Assembly: GCA_016710365.1 (NCBI GenBank)
Contig: JADJVW010000033.1
Coordinates: 1-61,565 of the forward strand
Direction of reading: 5' to 3'
DNA length: 61,565 nucleotides
From: Candidatus Caldilinea saccharophila
GTDB taxonomy: Bacteria; Chloroflexota; Anaerolineae; Caldilineales; Caldilineaceae
Below, in pieces: positions 24,120-33,723 of this stretch; position 1 is the first letter of the stretch; every line of letters begins with the position of its first letter. The notes beneath the pieces are model-generated. The model searched no databases, had not been told where the DNA came from, and saw only the letters and a program-made list of their open reading frames with translations. Made by a program: the position numbers and the translations under genes.

Positions 24120-25991
24120 CGAAGGCGATAGAGCGCATATTTGGTGAAGCAGCGAGTCAGGCGAGCCAGAAGCTGGTCAGGGGCCGGCTATTCTATGCGA
24201 CGACCGGCGCTGGCTTTGTCGCGGGTGCGATGCTGGTGGCGCAGGCGTGGCTGCTCAGCCTGGTGGTTGATGGCGTTTTTCTACGCGGGCAAACGCTGGC
24301 AGAGGTCATGCCCCTGCTGGGCGCGATGTTGGCCTGTCTGTTCGTACGCGGCGGCGCCCTCTACGCCGAGACCGTACTCGGCCAACGCGCGGCCAGCCAC
24401 ACCAAGCAGGCGCTGCGCCACGCGCTCACCGGCCGGCTGATCGAGCTTGGCCCGGTTCGTCTGCGCGCAGAACGCACTGGCGAGTTGGTCAACACCGTCA
24501 CCGAAGGCGTGGAGACGCTCGAAGCCTACATCACGCAATATCTGCCCGCGCGCTCCCTCGCTGTGCTGCTGCCCGTTTTTATCCTGCTTGCCGTGCTGAT
24601 CCTCGACCCGTGGACGACGCTGGTGCTGCTCTTTGCTGCGCCCATGCTGATCCTGATGCTGGCGCTGATCGGTGGCGCGCCAAGACGCTCACCGAACGCC
24701 GCTTTCTCGAACTGAGTTGGATGAGCGCCTTCTTTCTCGACATGCTGCAAGGGCTGACTACGCTCAAGCTCTTTGGACGCAGCAAGGAACAGGCTGCCAC
24801 GATCGAGGCGATCAGCCGGCAGTACGGCAAGACCACGATGGAAGTATTGGCTACTGCCTTCCAGACCTCACTGGTCATGGAATGGGCGGCCACCGCGGCC
24901 ACCGCGCTGGTGGCGCTGGAGGTGAGCTACCGGCTCATGGGCGGTGCGTTGCCCTTTGCGCCCGCGTTGGCCGTGCTGCTGCTGACGCCCGAATTTTTCC
25001 TGCCGCTGCGCACGCTGGCGCTGCGCTATCATGCCGGCGCGGCAGGCAAGGCCGCGCTCAAACGCATCGACGCAATTTTAGGAGAAGGGCAAGACGATCT
25101 GACGCAGAGGCGCAGAGAGGCAGAAAAACGAAGAGAAGGGGCAAGGGGCGAGGGGCCAGGAAGAGAGAGAGAGGCCGCAAGGAGAAAAACGGGCAATCAC
25201 GATAGCACGGCAGTGCAGGCAAGCAAAGCTCATTTCGCCCCTCGCCCCTCGCCCCTCGCCCCTCTGCCCCTCATTCGCTTTGACAATGTCGCCTACAGCT
25301 ATGGCAATCGGGCTGCATTGCGTGGCTGTTCCTTTACGCTGACGCCGGGGCAACGCACCGCACTGGTCGGTGCGACCGGCGCGGGCAAAAGCACGATCGC
25401 CAGCCTGCTGCTGCGTTTCATCGAGCCACAGGCCGGCGCGATCTACAGCGGCGATACACCGCTGGCCGCCATCGATCCGGATCGGTGGCGGACGCAGGTA
25501 GCCTGGGTGGGACAGCATCCTCATCTCTTGCAAGGCTCGGTGCTCGACAACCTGCGCCTGGCGCGGCCGGGCGCGACGCAGGCGAGATCATCGCGGCCGC
25601 GCAGGCTGCCAATGCCCACGACTTTATCGTTGCACTGCCGGATGGCTATGCAACGCGGATCGGCGAGCAGGGCGTGCGGCTCAGCGGCGGGCAGCGCCAG
25701 CGGCTGGCCATCGCGCGCGCGCTGCTCAGAGACGCGCCGCTGCTGATCCTCGACGAGGCCACCGCGCATCTCGACGCGGCCAATGAGCGCCAAATTCGCG
25801 CTGCGCTGGCGCACCTGATGCAAGGCCGCACCGCGCTGATCATCGCCCATCGCCTGGAACTGGCCTACAGCGCCGATCAGATCGTCCTCCTGGATCACGG
25901 CCAAGTGGTGCAGCAGGGCGACCCTCATGCGTTGCTGGCCCATGACGGCCCCTACCGCGACCTCGTCGCCACCTACGAGGCCAGCCGATGA
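24116..25991 (+). CDS. cydD: Thiol-exporting heterodimeric ABC transporter subunit CydD, two frameshifts
   Basis: The start is inferred as TTG 24116 overlapping the cydB stop (TTGA). The N-terminal half has six helices (ATTGAGFVAGAMLVAQAWLLS, GELVNTVTEGVETLEAYITQ, LPARSLAVLLPVFILLAVLI). The C-terminal half is an ABC ATPase: Walker A GATGAGKSTI, Q-loop VAWVGQHPHLLQGS, signature LSGGQRQRLAIARAL, Walker B LLILDEATAHLD and AHRLE. Frame changes lie near 24680 and 25581. An insertion of roughly 60 residues (25085-25272) made of dispersed repeats lies in the linker between the halves. CydDC exports cysteine/glutathione and is needed to assemble cytochrome bd. Confidence 0.93.
25085..25272. repeat. 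Repeat-derived in-frame insertion inside cydD
   Basis: The left part carries GACGCAGAGGCGCAGAGAGG and GGGGCAAGGGGCGAGGGGCC. The right part carries inverted copies, CGCCCCTCGCCCCTCGCCCC. About 75 bases separate them, so the segment could fold as a long hairpin. It is translated as a charged then Pro-rich linker between the CydD membrane and ATPase domains. The GGGGCGA heptamer is the same as at 18027-18047. Confidence 0.75.
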
Positions 25992-27664
25992 GCACATCAG
26001 CGGCGGCTTCATCCCAACAGACGCGCGGCGTCATGCGCCGTCTGTTGGCGCTCATACGCCCCTTTGCCTGGTGGATCGCCGCCGGTGTGCTGCTCAGCTT
26101 TGCCACCATCGGCTCCAGCGTAGGGTTGATGGCGGTCTCGGCCTAGCTCATCTCCAAGGCGGCGATTGCCACCGACGTGACCCAGCTTTCCCTGGCAATT
26201 GCAGGCGTGCGCCTCTTTGCACTGACGCGCGCGGCTTTCCGCTACGGCGAGCGCTATGTCACGCATCTCGCCACCTTCCGCATCCTGACCAGCCTGCGCG
26301 TCTGGTTTTATCGCTCTATCGAGCCGCTGGCGCCCGCGCGCTTGCTACACGTGCACAGCGGCGATTTGCTGGCGCGCATTGGCGTCGATATCGAGACGCT
26401 GGAGAATTTCTACGTGCGCGTGGTCGCACCGCCGCTGACCGCCGCGCTGGTGACGGTGCTGGCGTGCGCCATGCTCGGCTATTTCGACTGGCGATTGGCG
26501 TTGGCGCTCGCGCTCTTTCTGGCGCTGACCGGCGTAGCGCTGCCCTGGGCCAGCCAGCGGCTCAGTTTGCAAGCCGCGGCGGAGGCCGTGGCGCGCCGCA
26601 GCGAACTCAACCGCAGTCTGGTCGACAGCATCCAGGGAATGGCAGACCTGACTGCCTTCGGGCAGACGAGTGCGCAGCAGGCCCAGGTGTTGACACAGAG
26701 CGCGGCGCTCCATCAAGCTCAGGAAGAGCTGCCGCGCATCCGCGGGGCGGCCGGTGCGCTGGCCGCGCTCTTGACCGGGCAGGCCCGGGCTGGCGGTGCT
26801 GTTGCTGGCAATCCCGCTGGTCGGCGCCGGCAAAATTGAGGGGGTCTATCTTGCCTTGCTGCCGCTCACCGCCATCGCCGCGTTCGAGGCCGTGCAGCCG
26901 CTGGGTCAGGCGTGGCAGATGCTGGCGTCAAGTCGCACCGCGGCGGGGCGTTTGTTTGCGCTCATCGATACAGAGCCGGCGGTGAGCGATCCGCCGCAGC
27001 CGCTGCCCGCACCCGCGGGTTCGATGCTGAGCGTGCGCGATCTTCATTTTCGCTACCCCGGTGCGGAGGAGACGCCCCCCCTGTTCGACGGCCTCAGCTT
27101 CGAGCTGCGCGCGGGCGAACGGCTGGCGATCACCGGGCCGAGCGGCGTTGGCAAATCGACGTTGGCGGCGCTGCTGCTGCGTTTCTGGGACGTCACGCCG
27201 GGCGCTATACTCCTCGACGGCCATGACCTGCGAGCCTATGCGGCCGACGACGTGCGCACGCAGATCGCCGTCGTGCCCCAAGCGCCCTACCTGTTCCACG
27301 CCACCTCCGCGACAACTTGCTCGTCGCCACCCTGGGCGCCAGCGACGCGGAGCTGGACGCAGCCTGTCGCAGTGCGCAGCTTTACGAATTCATCGCGGCG
27401 CTGCCTGCTGGGTACGACACTTTGATCGGCGACAATGGGCTGACGCTGAGCGGCGGCGAGCGTCAGCGGCTGGCGATCGCCCGCGCCCTGCTCAAGCCCG
27501 CCTCGATTCTCATCCTGGATGAGGCGACCACCCACCTTGACGCTGTGACGGCGACGCGGGTGTGGGATGCATTGGAGCGTTACATGGCAGGGCGCATGGT
27601 ATTGATCCTTGACCACAGTCAACGCGCTCTGGCGTATGCTGACCGCACCCTGGAGATGAATTGA
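25988..27664 (+). CDS. cydC: Thiol-exporting ABC transporter subunit CydC, interrupted by an amber codon and two frameshifts
   Basis: The ATG at 25988 overlaps the cydD stop (ATGA). The frame reads MRRLLALIRPFAWWIAAGVL, then GLMAVSA followed by TAG (26144-26146) where homologues usually read SAYLISKAA. It continues in the same frame through FRYGERYVTHLATFRIL and further helices. Frame changes near 26795 and 27303 flank an ABC ATPase: Walker A GPSGVGKSTL, VVPQAPYLFHAT, signature LSGGERQRLAIARAL, Walker B ILILDEATTHLD. Joined length is about 558 residues. It pairs with CydD. The stop is a substitution, unlike the indels elsewhere, so real inactivation cannot be excluded. Confidence 0.88.
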
Positions 27665-27726
27665 TCCTGAGATTGTAAATCCTGCAAAACTCCTACAAAT
27701 TCCAGGCAAATCAGCAAAAAAACATG

Positions 27727-27756
27727 TTGACATTTTCACCCTATAAGGCGTAAACT
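27727..27756 (+). promoter_or_regulatory. Candidate promoter before the metallopeptidase cluster
   Basis: TTGACA (27727-27732) and TAAACT (27751-27756) are 18 bases apart, about 200 bases before the first gene. The rest of the gap 27665-27955 shows no gene; a short frame through it lacks a ribosome site. Confidence 0.35.
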
Positions 27757-27955
27757 TTATGTCGAGATCGCATTAGCGCTGGCATCAACGTCTAATAAAC
27801 GCTGCTAAGTTATGCTGAGAACAGACGCAGCGAGAACGCGAGGGCGCAGCGTGTTGATCGCGACAGGACGCCTCGACCGTTCGGGCGCAATTCACCGCAG
27901 CAATGAGAAAAGAGCTATCGTCGAAGATTCTTGTGAACCCAGAAAGGAGATCAGC

Positions 27956-28729
27956 ATGGAAGCGCTCAAAGGACTTTGCACCATCGTGCTGCCGGAAGCC
28001 AGCTTGAAGGAGTTTGCCTTCCAACATGCCATCGAACTCAACAGCGAAAATTACCCGCTGGAGTTAGAAGGCAACGGCCTCGATCAACCTGCCGATCCGC
28101 AGACCATCTCCGCGGCCATGGAGACGCGGCGCCGCTGGCCCAATGACATGACGCTGCGCGTCCATTTTCTCGAAGGCGACCGTGCGGTCCAGCGCAAGGT
28201 GGAAGAGATTGCTGGGGAGTGGGGCCAATACGCCAACCTCAAATTCGTCTTTGGCGCGGGGCCGGAAGCGGAGATCCGCATTGCGTTCAAGCCCAATTTG
28301 GGGTCGTGGTCGTACATGGGCACCGATTGCAGCCTGCCGCAGTTGGCCGATCGCCCCACGATGAATCTCGGCTGGCTGACGCCGGCCACGCCGGAAGTCG
28401 AGTATCGCCGCGTTGTGCTGCACGAATTCGGCCATGCGCTGGGATTGGTGCACGAACACCTGTCGCCGACCGCGGAGATTCCCTGGGACGAACAGAAGGT
28501 GTTCGCGTATTACAAGCGCACCAACGGCTGGGACGAGAATTACATTCGCTCCAACGTCCTGGCCAGGTCACGCGCCGACGCCTTCACGCCTTTCGACCCA
28601 CACTCGATCATGCTCTATCCGGTGCCGAAAGAACTGACTAAAGGGGACTTTGAGATCCCGTGGAGCAACAGCGAACTGTCGGCGCTCGATAAGGAATTTA
28701 TCGGTAAAATGTATCCGTTCTCGGGCTGA
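27956..28729 (+). CDS. Zinc metallopeptidase with HExxHxxGxxH site (astacin/M12-like metzincin)
   Basis: 257 residues with AAAGGAGA seven bases before the ATG. No signal peptide or membrane helix, so probably cytosolic, unlike most metzincins. Residues 1 to about 55 form a short N-terminal region of unknown role. The catalytic domain has RRVVLHEFGHALGLVHEHLS (three zinc His and the catalytic Glu; the next His-Glu-His resembles astacin LHEHxR) and a Met-turn, DPHSIMLYPVP. WSYMGTDCS precedes it, as in astacin-like bacterial peptidases. It begins a three-gene run with the transglutaminase-like gene 18 bases downstream and a membrane protein. The substrate is unknown; processing of a partner in this cluster is an inference. 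Confidence 0.88.
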   Translation: MEALKGLCTIVLPEASLKEFAFQHAIELNSENYPLELEGNGLDQPADPQTISAAMETRRRWPNDMTLRVHFLEGDRAVQRKVEEIAGEWGQYANLKFVFGAGPEAEIRIAFKPNLGSWSYMGTDCSLPQLADRPTMNLGWLTPATPEVEYRRVVLHEFGHALGLVHEHLSPTAEIPWDEQKVFAYYKRTNGWDENYIRSNVLARSRADAFTPFDPHSIMLYPVPKELTKGDFEIPWSNSELSALDKEFIGKMYPFSG

Positions 28730-28747
28730 GAAAGGAGATCGATTCCC

Positions 28748-29983
28748 ATGGCTGATTCCGCAGACATCACCACACTGCGCAAAACTGCGTATGACTGGCG
28801 GCTGCGCGCCCACGCGTTGCAACAGGAAGCCAGCCAGACGACCGACCCGGCCCAGTTGGCGCACTTGCTCGACGCGGCAGGCAAAGCCGAAGCAATGCTG
28901 GCTGAAGCCGAGGCAACCCTGCAAACCGCCGAAGCAGTCCTTGCCGCGGCGCAGCCAAAAATCGACGACAAGCGCCGCCATGTCGTCACGCGCAGCATGG
29001 CGACCACACAACTGGAAGCCACTGTACGGCTGCGCATGGCGCATGTCCCCACCGCGACCTACCATCTGCTGAATGAAGCAGAAAATCCTCTGATTGAGAT
29101 CAGCTTGGAAAACAGCGCGCTGAAGCCTCGCCGCCTGCGCATCTCCTCGCGCTTGGAAGGCTACAGCGCCGACGCCATTGACACCATCGAGCTGGAGGCG
29201 CGCGGCAAGCCCAATGCCACGCGCACAGTCACGCAACTGCCCACGCTTTTTCCCGAACGCGTGCGCGCGGTGCACGAATTGACGCGCGCCAGCGTCACTG
29301 TGCTGGTGGAGGAGATCGGTGGCCAGATCGAAACACACGAAAGCCTGCCGGTCTGGCTGCTGGCGCGCAACGCCGCGCCGCTAGCCGTGCGCGACCCCAC
29401 CAGCGGCGGCTGGGTCGACCTGAGCCGCTACTTCGGGGCGTTCGTCACGCCCAACCGGCGCGAAATCATGCTTTTCCTGCGGCAGGCCGCACGCCGTCAT
29501 CCCGAAGGCCGGCTGACCGGCTATCAGAGCGATGTGCTGCTCCAGGTGCAGGCGATCTTTGATGCGCTCAAGCAGGACGCCAAGATCACCTATGTCAACT
29601 CGCTGATTGCTTTTAACCCCGAGGAGAGCGCGCGCGGCCAGCGCGTGCGGCTGCCGCGCGAGTGCCTCGAAGAGCAGCAGGCCAACTGCATGGATGGCGC
29701 GCTGCTCTTTGCCAGCCTGCTCGAAGCCGCCACCATCAATCCCGCGCTTGTAATCATCCCCGGACATGCCTTTGTGGGCTGGGAAACGCCACAAAACAGC
29801 GGCGCGTGGGGCTATTTGGAGACCACCATGATCGACACCAATGAGTTTGACGAGGCGCACGCCATCGGTCAGCAGAAAGCGGATTTTTGGGAGAAAAGAG
29901 CTGCGGCCGGCAAGCCCGAACTGTTTCGCCGTTGGTCGTTGCGAGAGCTGCGTGCGGTCTATGGCATCACGCCGCTGGAATAG
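28748..29983 (+). CDS. Transglutaminase-like cysteine-peptidase-fold protein with N-terminal coiled coil
   Basis: 411 residues, AAAGGAGAT upstream. No signal peptide. Residues about 15-80 are Ala/Glu-rich helix, probably coiled coil (AGKAEAMLAEAEATLQTAEA). Residues about 85-230 look like a beta-sandwich domain. The C-terminal part carries a transglutaminase-like triad: Cys in QQANCMDGALLFASLLEA, His in IIPGHAFVGWE, and an Asp/Glu in YLETTMIDTNEF. This spacing fits the transglutaminase/arylamine-type fold, where Cys-His-Asp hydrolyses or transfers amides. It lies between the metallopeptidase and the two-TM protein on the same strand. Function unknown; the operon suggests a joint system. Confidence 0.75.
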   Translation: MADSADITTLRKTAYDWRLRAHALQQEASQTTDPAQLAHLLDAAGKAEAMLAEAEATLQTAEAVLAAAQPKIDDKRRHVVTRSMATTQLEATVRLRMAHVPTATYHLLNEAENPLIEISLENSALKPRRLRISSRLEGYSADAIDTIELEARGKPNATRTVTQLPTLFPERVRAVHELTRASVTVLVEEIGGQIETHESLPVWLLARNAAPLAVRDPTSGGWVDLSRYFGAFVTPNRREIMLFLRQAARRHPEGRLTGYQSDVLLQVQAIFDALKQDAKITYVNSLIAFNPEESARGQRVRLPRECLEEQQANCMDGALLFASLLEAATINPALVIIPGHAFVGWETPQNSGAWGYLETTMIDTNEFDEAHAIGQQKADFWEKRAAAGKPELFRRWSLRELRAVYGITPLE

Positions 29984-30076
29984 GCCGGCAATCGAGCCGC
30001 AGCGAAAATCGACCATGGATCGAGCGAATTAAGGGGCTTCCCGCAAATTCATCTAAAAATCACCAAGGAGGATACC

Positions 30077-30636
30077 ATGCCAGATTCACTCCAAACGCTT
30101 GAAAGCGGCCCGTCCGCCGCCTTGCCCTTGCCGGTGACGCCCCCCGATGTGGATGGCCACGCGTTGTCCGAAGTGGACCCCGAGTTGTACGATGCCTGGC
30201 GCAAACATATCGTGCGTGGCTTTGAAAACAACAACCGCATGTTCGACCGCACGCTCAACGCCTTTATGTATCCTTACTGGGTGACGGTGGGGATGTATAT
30301 CGTGCTCTTCGTCGTTGGACTCAGCGCGTTCTTCGTTGCGGCGCGGCTAAGCTTTGAGGCAGGCAAGGAGTTATACACGATCCTGTTTGGCGGCATCGGC
30401 GCCGTCGCTTTTCTGACTTTTTTCTTGACGCGGCCGCTGCAGGCGCTGGAAGAAAATCTTCAGTTCATCACCTGGCTGGGCGTGATCTACAACACTCTGG
30501 GCGCGACTTTGCCATGACCGACCAGGAGAGCGTGCAGCGCGACTTGGAACATGCCGCCGGCAGGACCATCGAAGATATCAAAGACCTGCTCACGACGCAC
30601 GCCGAGCGCAGCGGGAAACGACCGGGTCTACGCTGA
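30077..30636 (+). CDS. Two-TM membrane protein with C-terminal helical tail, frameshifted
   Basis: AAGGAGG lies eight bases before the ATG. The first 75 residues are cytosolic or linker (Pro-rich, then YDAWRKHIVRGFENNNRMFDRT). Two helices follow (VTVGMYIVLFVVGLSAFFVA and ILFGGIGAVAFLTFFLTRPL), then QALEENLQFITWLGVIYNT. The apparent stop at 30515-30517 is probably caused by one missing base near 30498, because the other frame continues with MTDQESVQRDLEHAAGRTIE and IKDLLTTHAERSGKR to TGA at 30636, a plausible helical tail. Joined length is about 186 residues. It is the third gene of the metallopeptidase/transglutaminase-like run and may be its membrane anchor or target. Confidence 0.7.
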
Positions 30637-30740
30637 AGCAGAAACGGCGTATGTCAAGCGAGGAGGCATGAAAATCACTTTTCTCTGCGAACCTCTCCAT
30701 CCCTGCGCCTCCGCGTCAAAGGGTATTTCTCGATCCCTTA

Positions 30741-30886
30741 GAGACTGTTTGAAAAGTAACCACGAAGACGCGAAGTACGCAAAGGGGCGCAAAGAAGCAC
30801 CGGGAAGCCGTCTCTGCAATTCTTCTTCTTCGTGCCCCTTTGCGCCCCTTGTGGCTTCGTGGTGGGGCTTTTCAGACAGTTTCTTA
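30741..30886. repeat. Dispersed repeat family B, full palindromic element
   Basis: The left arm GACTGTTTGAAAAG plus CCACGAAG and CAAAGGGGCGCAAAG is mirrored by a right arm CTTTGCGCCCCTTGTGG, CTTCGTGG and CTTTTCAGACAGTTTC. The element is about 145 bases and could fold into one imperfect hairpin. Its right end touches the fabF stop codon (30884-30886). The 30637-30740 stretch before it holds further low-complexity repeat (CCCTGCGCCTCCGCGTC) and no supported gene. Confidence 0.8.
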
Positions 30887-32114
30887 CGCCTCGACCCGCC
30901 CAATCACCAATACGACGTTGTGCCCACCAAAGCCGAACGCGTTGACGATGTCATAGCGCGGTCACGCGTGCGGCCACATTGCCGACGATGGGAAGGCAGA
31001 TCGCCGGGTCGGGCGTGTAGTTGATCGTCGGCGGGGTGACGCCCTCGCGCAGGGTGTGCACGGCAGCGACCAGCGACTGTGCACCCGCCGCGCCAAAGCC
31101 GTGGCCGATCATGCTTTTGATGCTGGTGACGTAGAGCCGGCTGGCCGCAGCGCCAAAGGCGCGGTGCAGCGCCAGCGCTTCGGCGCCGTCATTGAGCGAC
31201 GTCCCCGTACCGTGCGCATAGACCACGTCGATGGCCTCCGGTCTCACGTGCGCCTGCTGGATCGCGCCGAGCAAGGCGCGGGTTGCGCCCGCCGCCTCCG
31301 GGTCGGGTGCGGTCACGTGAAACGCATCGCCGGTCAGTTTGCCGCCCAGCACTTCGGCGTAGAGCGTTGCCCCGCGCGCCCGGGCGTGCGCCTCTGTTTC
31401 GAGCACAACCGCGGCCGCGCCTTCGCCGGCGACTAACCCGTCCCGATCTACAGAAAAGGGGCGACATGCACGCGGCGGGTCCGCCGTGCGGCTTGCCAGC
31501 GCGCCCATCCGCCCGAACGCGGCAAACGTCAGCGGCGTAATGGAGGATTCCGCACCGCCGGCGATCAAGACATCCGCCTCCCCTCGCTGTAAGAAATGAT
31601 AAGCTTCCAGCACGGAGTAGTGTCCACTGGCGCACGCCAGCGCGTGGGTCATCACCGGGCCGCGCACGCCAAGCTCCGTGGCGACGGCGCTGCTGATTTC
31701 GCCGGGCAGCATGTGCACCAGGCTTAACGCATCCAGGGAACGCCAGCCTTCGCGCGCCATCGCCGTCGCGAACAGCTCGGCCATCGGCAGGCCGGCGCCG
31801 CCCGTCGCCATAAAGACGCCGATGCGTTCGCTATTGTGCATATCGATGTCCAGCCGTGCGTCCGCCAGCGCTTGCTGCGCCACCGACACGGCAAATTGCG
31901 TCGCCCGCGGCCAATGCGCAATATCCTGCTTCGTAGAGACCGGCGGCGTATAGCCTTTTACCTCACAGGCGATGTTGAAAGGCATATCGCCCGGCTCGAA
32001 CGCGGTGATAGGCGCGGCTCCCGAACAGCCCGCGATCAAATTTTGCCAATAGGTCGCAACGTCATTGCCGATCGGGGTAATGGCGCCCATGCCGGTAATA
32101 AAAACTCTTATCAT
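30884..32114 (-). CDS. fabF: 3-oxoacyl-[acyl-carrier-protein] synthase II, frameshifted near its end
   Basis: Start ATG 32114 (MIRVFITGMGAITPIGNDV), with GAGGGG nine bases before. About 409 residues. The Cys-His-His triad of KAS II is clear: ALACASGHYSVLEAYHFL (Cys), VVYAHGTGTSLNDGAEALAL (first His) and KSMIGHGFGAAGAQSL (second His), with the intervening AGGAESSI and FSVDRDGLVAGEGAA blocks. A frame change near 30957 separates the last 24 residues, YDIVNAFGFGGHNVVLVIGR, which is the standard C-terminal block. It extends acyl-ACP chains with malonyl-ACP. No other fab or acpP gene is adjacent, so it is isolated from the main cluster. Confidence 0.93.
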
Positions 32115-32295
32115 GCGTCGCATCCCCTCTGCACCGCTAGGGGTCGATTGACCGCTTGCCAAATCCAGCCTCTATTTTACCGAAAGGATGCGTTCAAGCA
32201 ACAATGGGACAAAAGTCATTTCCCAAATTTGTGCACCTATGTCATCTTGATAGAATAAAACGTAACTGTTCAGCTTCGTTCATAGGCCACGGGTT

Positions 32296-32372
32296 AAGCG
32301 AAAAATCCGGATGATGTTCGGATGGAATCTGTGCGAATCCGCCTAATCCGCACCATCCGTGGTCTATTGCTG
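32296..32372. repeat. Dispersed repeat family A, diverged copy
   Basis: AATCCGGATGATGTTCGGAT on the left and AATCCGCCTAATCCGCACCA with TCCGTGGTCTATTGC on the right form a diverged copy of the family A palindrome, between the divergent fabF and ygbA-like genes. The gap 32115-32433 holds no gene. Confidence 0.65.
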
Positions 32373-32433
32373 CTTTAGCTGTCTAACTACGATACAAAAT
32401 GACGATCAGCGAGGTAAAGTGAAGGAAGTGAAT

Positions 32434-32781
32434 ATGTCCAACGATGGGCCGCGCATCCGGCGCGAAAAACGCACCGTCGCCGCCATGATCGAACTCTATT
32501 GCGAAGAGCAACACGACAGCCCCGATGGCTTATGTGCGGAGTGCCGCACGTTGCACGACTATGCCATGCAACGCCTGGAGCGCTGTCCCTTTGGCGAAGA
32601 GAAGACAACCTGCGTTGATTGCGCGGTGCACTGTTACAAGCCCGCCATGCGCGAGCGCGTGCGCGTCGTGATGCGCACCGCCGGGCCGCGCATGATCTGG
32701 AGACATCCCGTACTGGCCGTGCGCCATGTGCTCGACGGGCGCAGGCTGAACGCCCGCACGAAAACACCGAATACAAAATAG
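32434..32781 (+). CDS. YgbA-family (nitrous oxide-stimulated promoter) cysteine-rich protein
   Basis: 115 residues from the ATG at 32434 with GAAGGAAG upstream. It matches the YgbA family along its length: RREKRTVAAMIELYCEEQH, LCAECRTLHDYAMQRLERCP, FGEEKTTCVDCAVHCYKPAM, RERVRVVMRTAGPRMIWRHP, ending LDGRR. Six conserved cysteines in CxxC and CxxCxxHC arrangements suggest a metal or Fe-S site. In enterobacteria ygbA belongs to the nitrosative-stress (NsrR) regulon and has been connected with recovery of amino-acid synthesis; no such regulator is visible here. Its neighbours do not clarify its role. Confidence 0.9.
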   Translation: MSNDGPRIRREKRTVAAMIELYCEEQHDSPDGLCAECRTLHDYAMQRLERCPFGEEKTTCVDCAVHCYKPAMRERVRVVMRTAGPRMIWRHPVLAVRHVLDGRRLNARTKTPNTK

Positions 32782-32793
32782 TTTAATCTGGTG

Positions 32794-32799
32794 TACAAT
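32794..32799 (+). promoter_or_regulatory. TACAAT -10 box, leaderless kinase gene
   Basis: TGGTGTACAAT ends seven bases before A32806 of the ATG, and there is no ribosome site between them. The transcript would start at the start codon. Confidence 0.55.
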
Positions 32800-32805
32800 C
32801 ACGGC

Positions 32806-33723
32806 ATGAACTTGCCGCCCTCTTTTGTCACCACGATCTGCAATGCATTCGGCGAAGAAGGCCACGCGTTTCTGCATAATTTGCCCACCTTGCTGGACGA
32901 GTACGTTCAACGCTGGGAGCTGACGCTACTCCCCGCCTTCACCAATCTTTCCTACAACTATGTTACGCCAGCGGTGCGCCGCGACGGGAGCGAAGCCGTG
33001 CTCAAGCTGGGCGTGCCGCACCGTGATTCACGTTCCGAGCGCGAGGCGCTGGCCTTTTACGCGGGGTCTGGCTGTGTCCATTTGTTGGAAGCCGATGCTG
33101 ACCGCGCCGCGCTGCTGCTGGCACGGCTGCGTCCCGGCGCACTGTTGCGACCGCTGGCGTTCGAGGACGACGTACAGGCAACCGCCATCATCGCCGAAGT
33201 CATGCGTGCGCTCTGGCGGCCCGCGCCGGCGTTGCACGCCATGCTTACGATAGGCGAGTGGGCAAAGGAGCTGGTCGAGCTGCGCGCCACATTTGGCGGC
33301 GGCGTCGGCCCCTATCCCTCCCACCTAATCGACATTGCCGAGCATCTCTTTGCCGAGTTGCTGGCATCGAGCGGACCGCCGGTTGTGTTGCACGGCGATC
33401 TGCACCACGAAAACATCCTCTCAACGCAGGGTGGACGTTGGCTGGCGATCGACCCCAAGGGCGTCGTCGGCGAGCGCGAGTTTGAAGTCTACGCGCTGCT
33501 GCGCAACCCGCTCGGTTGGCCGTTCACCCAGCCCGACGTTGCGTGTGCTTTGCGACGACGCATCGACCAGGTGGCCGACCTGCTTGCTCTTGATCGCGAA
33601 CGGATGCGGCTGTGGAGCGTGGCGCAGTGCGTCCTGTCCGCCTGGTGGGATTACGACGCCAGCAATCCAGCCAGCGGGCAGGACGATCTGCGCATCGCCG
33701 AAATCTTGTGGAAGCTTCGCTAA
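32806..33723 (+). CDS. Aminoglycoside/hydroxyurea phosphotransferase family kinase (APH(6)-like)
   Basis: 305 residues. It fits the APH_6_hur (streptomycin 6-kinase) family: N-terminal LPPSFVTTICNAFGEEGHAFL and WELTLLPAFTNLSYNYV, ATP-binding Lys in EAVLKLGVPHRDSRSEREAL, catalytic VVLHGDLHHENILS (HGDxxxxN) and metal-binding AIDPKGVVGEREFEV. True resistance enzymes and household kinases share this pattern, so resistance should not be assumed. The stop overlaps the start of the metal ATPase by one base (TAATG), so they are co-translated; a link to metal stress is conjecture. It is probably leaderless. Confidence 0.88.
   Translation: MNLPPSFVTTICNAFGEEGHAFLHNLPTLLDEYVQRWELTLLPAFTNLSYNYVTPAVRRDGSEAVLKLGVPHRDSRSEREALAFYAGSGCVHLLEADADRAALLLARLRPGALLRPLAFEDDVQATAIIAEVMRALWRPAPALHAMLTIGEWAKELVELRATFGGGVGPYPSHLIDIAEHLFAELLASSGPPVVLHGDLHHENILSTQGGRWLAIDPKGVVGEREFEVYALLRNPLGWPFTQPDVACALRRRIDQVADLLALDRERMRLWSVAQCVLSAWWDYDASNPASGQDDLRIAEILWKLR

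Noticed and set aside
30551..31024. 157-codon plus-strand frame across the family B repeat and fabF end
   Set aside because: It runs through a palindromic repeat and antisense to fabF; no start signal.
32806..33723. Calling the APH(6)-like gene an antibiotic-resistance gene
   Set aside because: Motifs define the kinase family only; housekeeping members share them and there is no resistance context.
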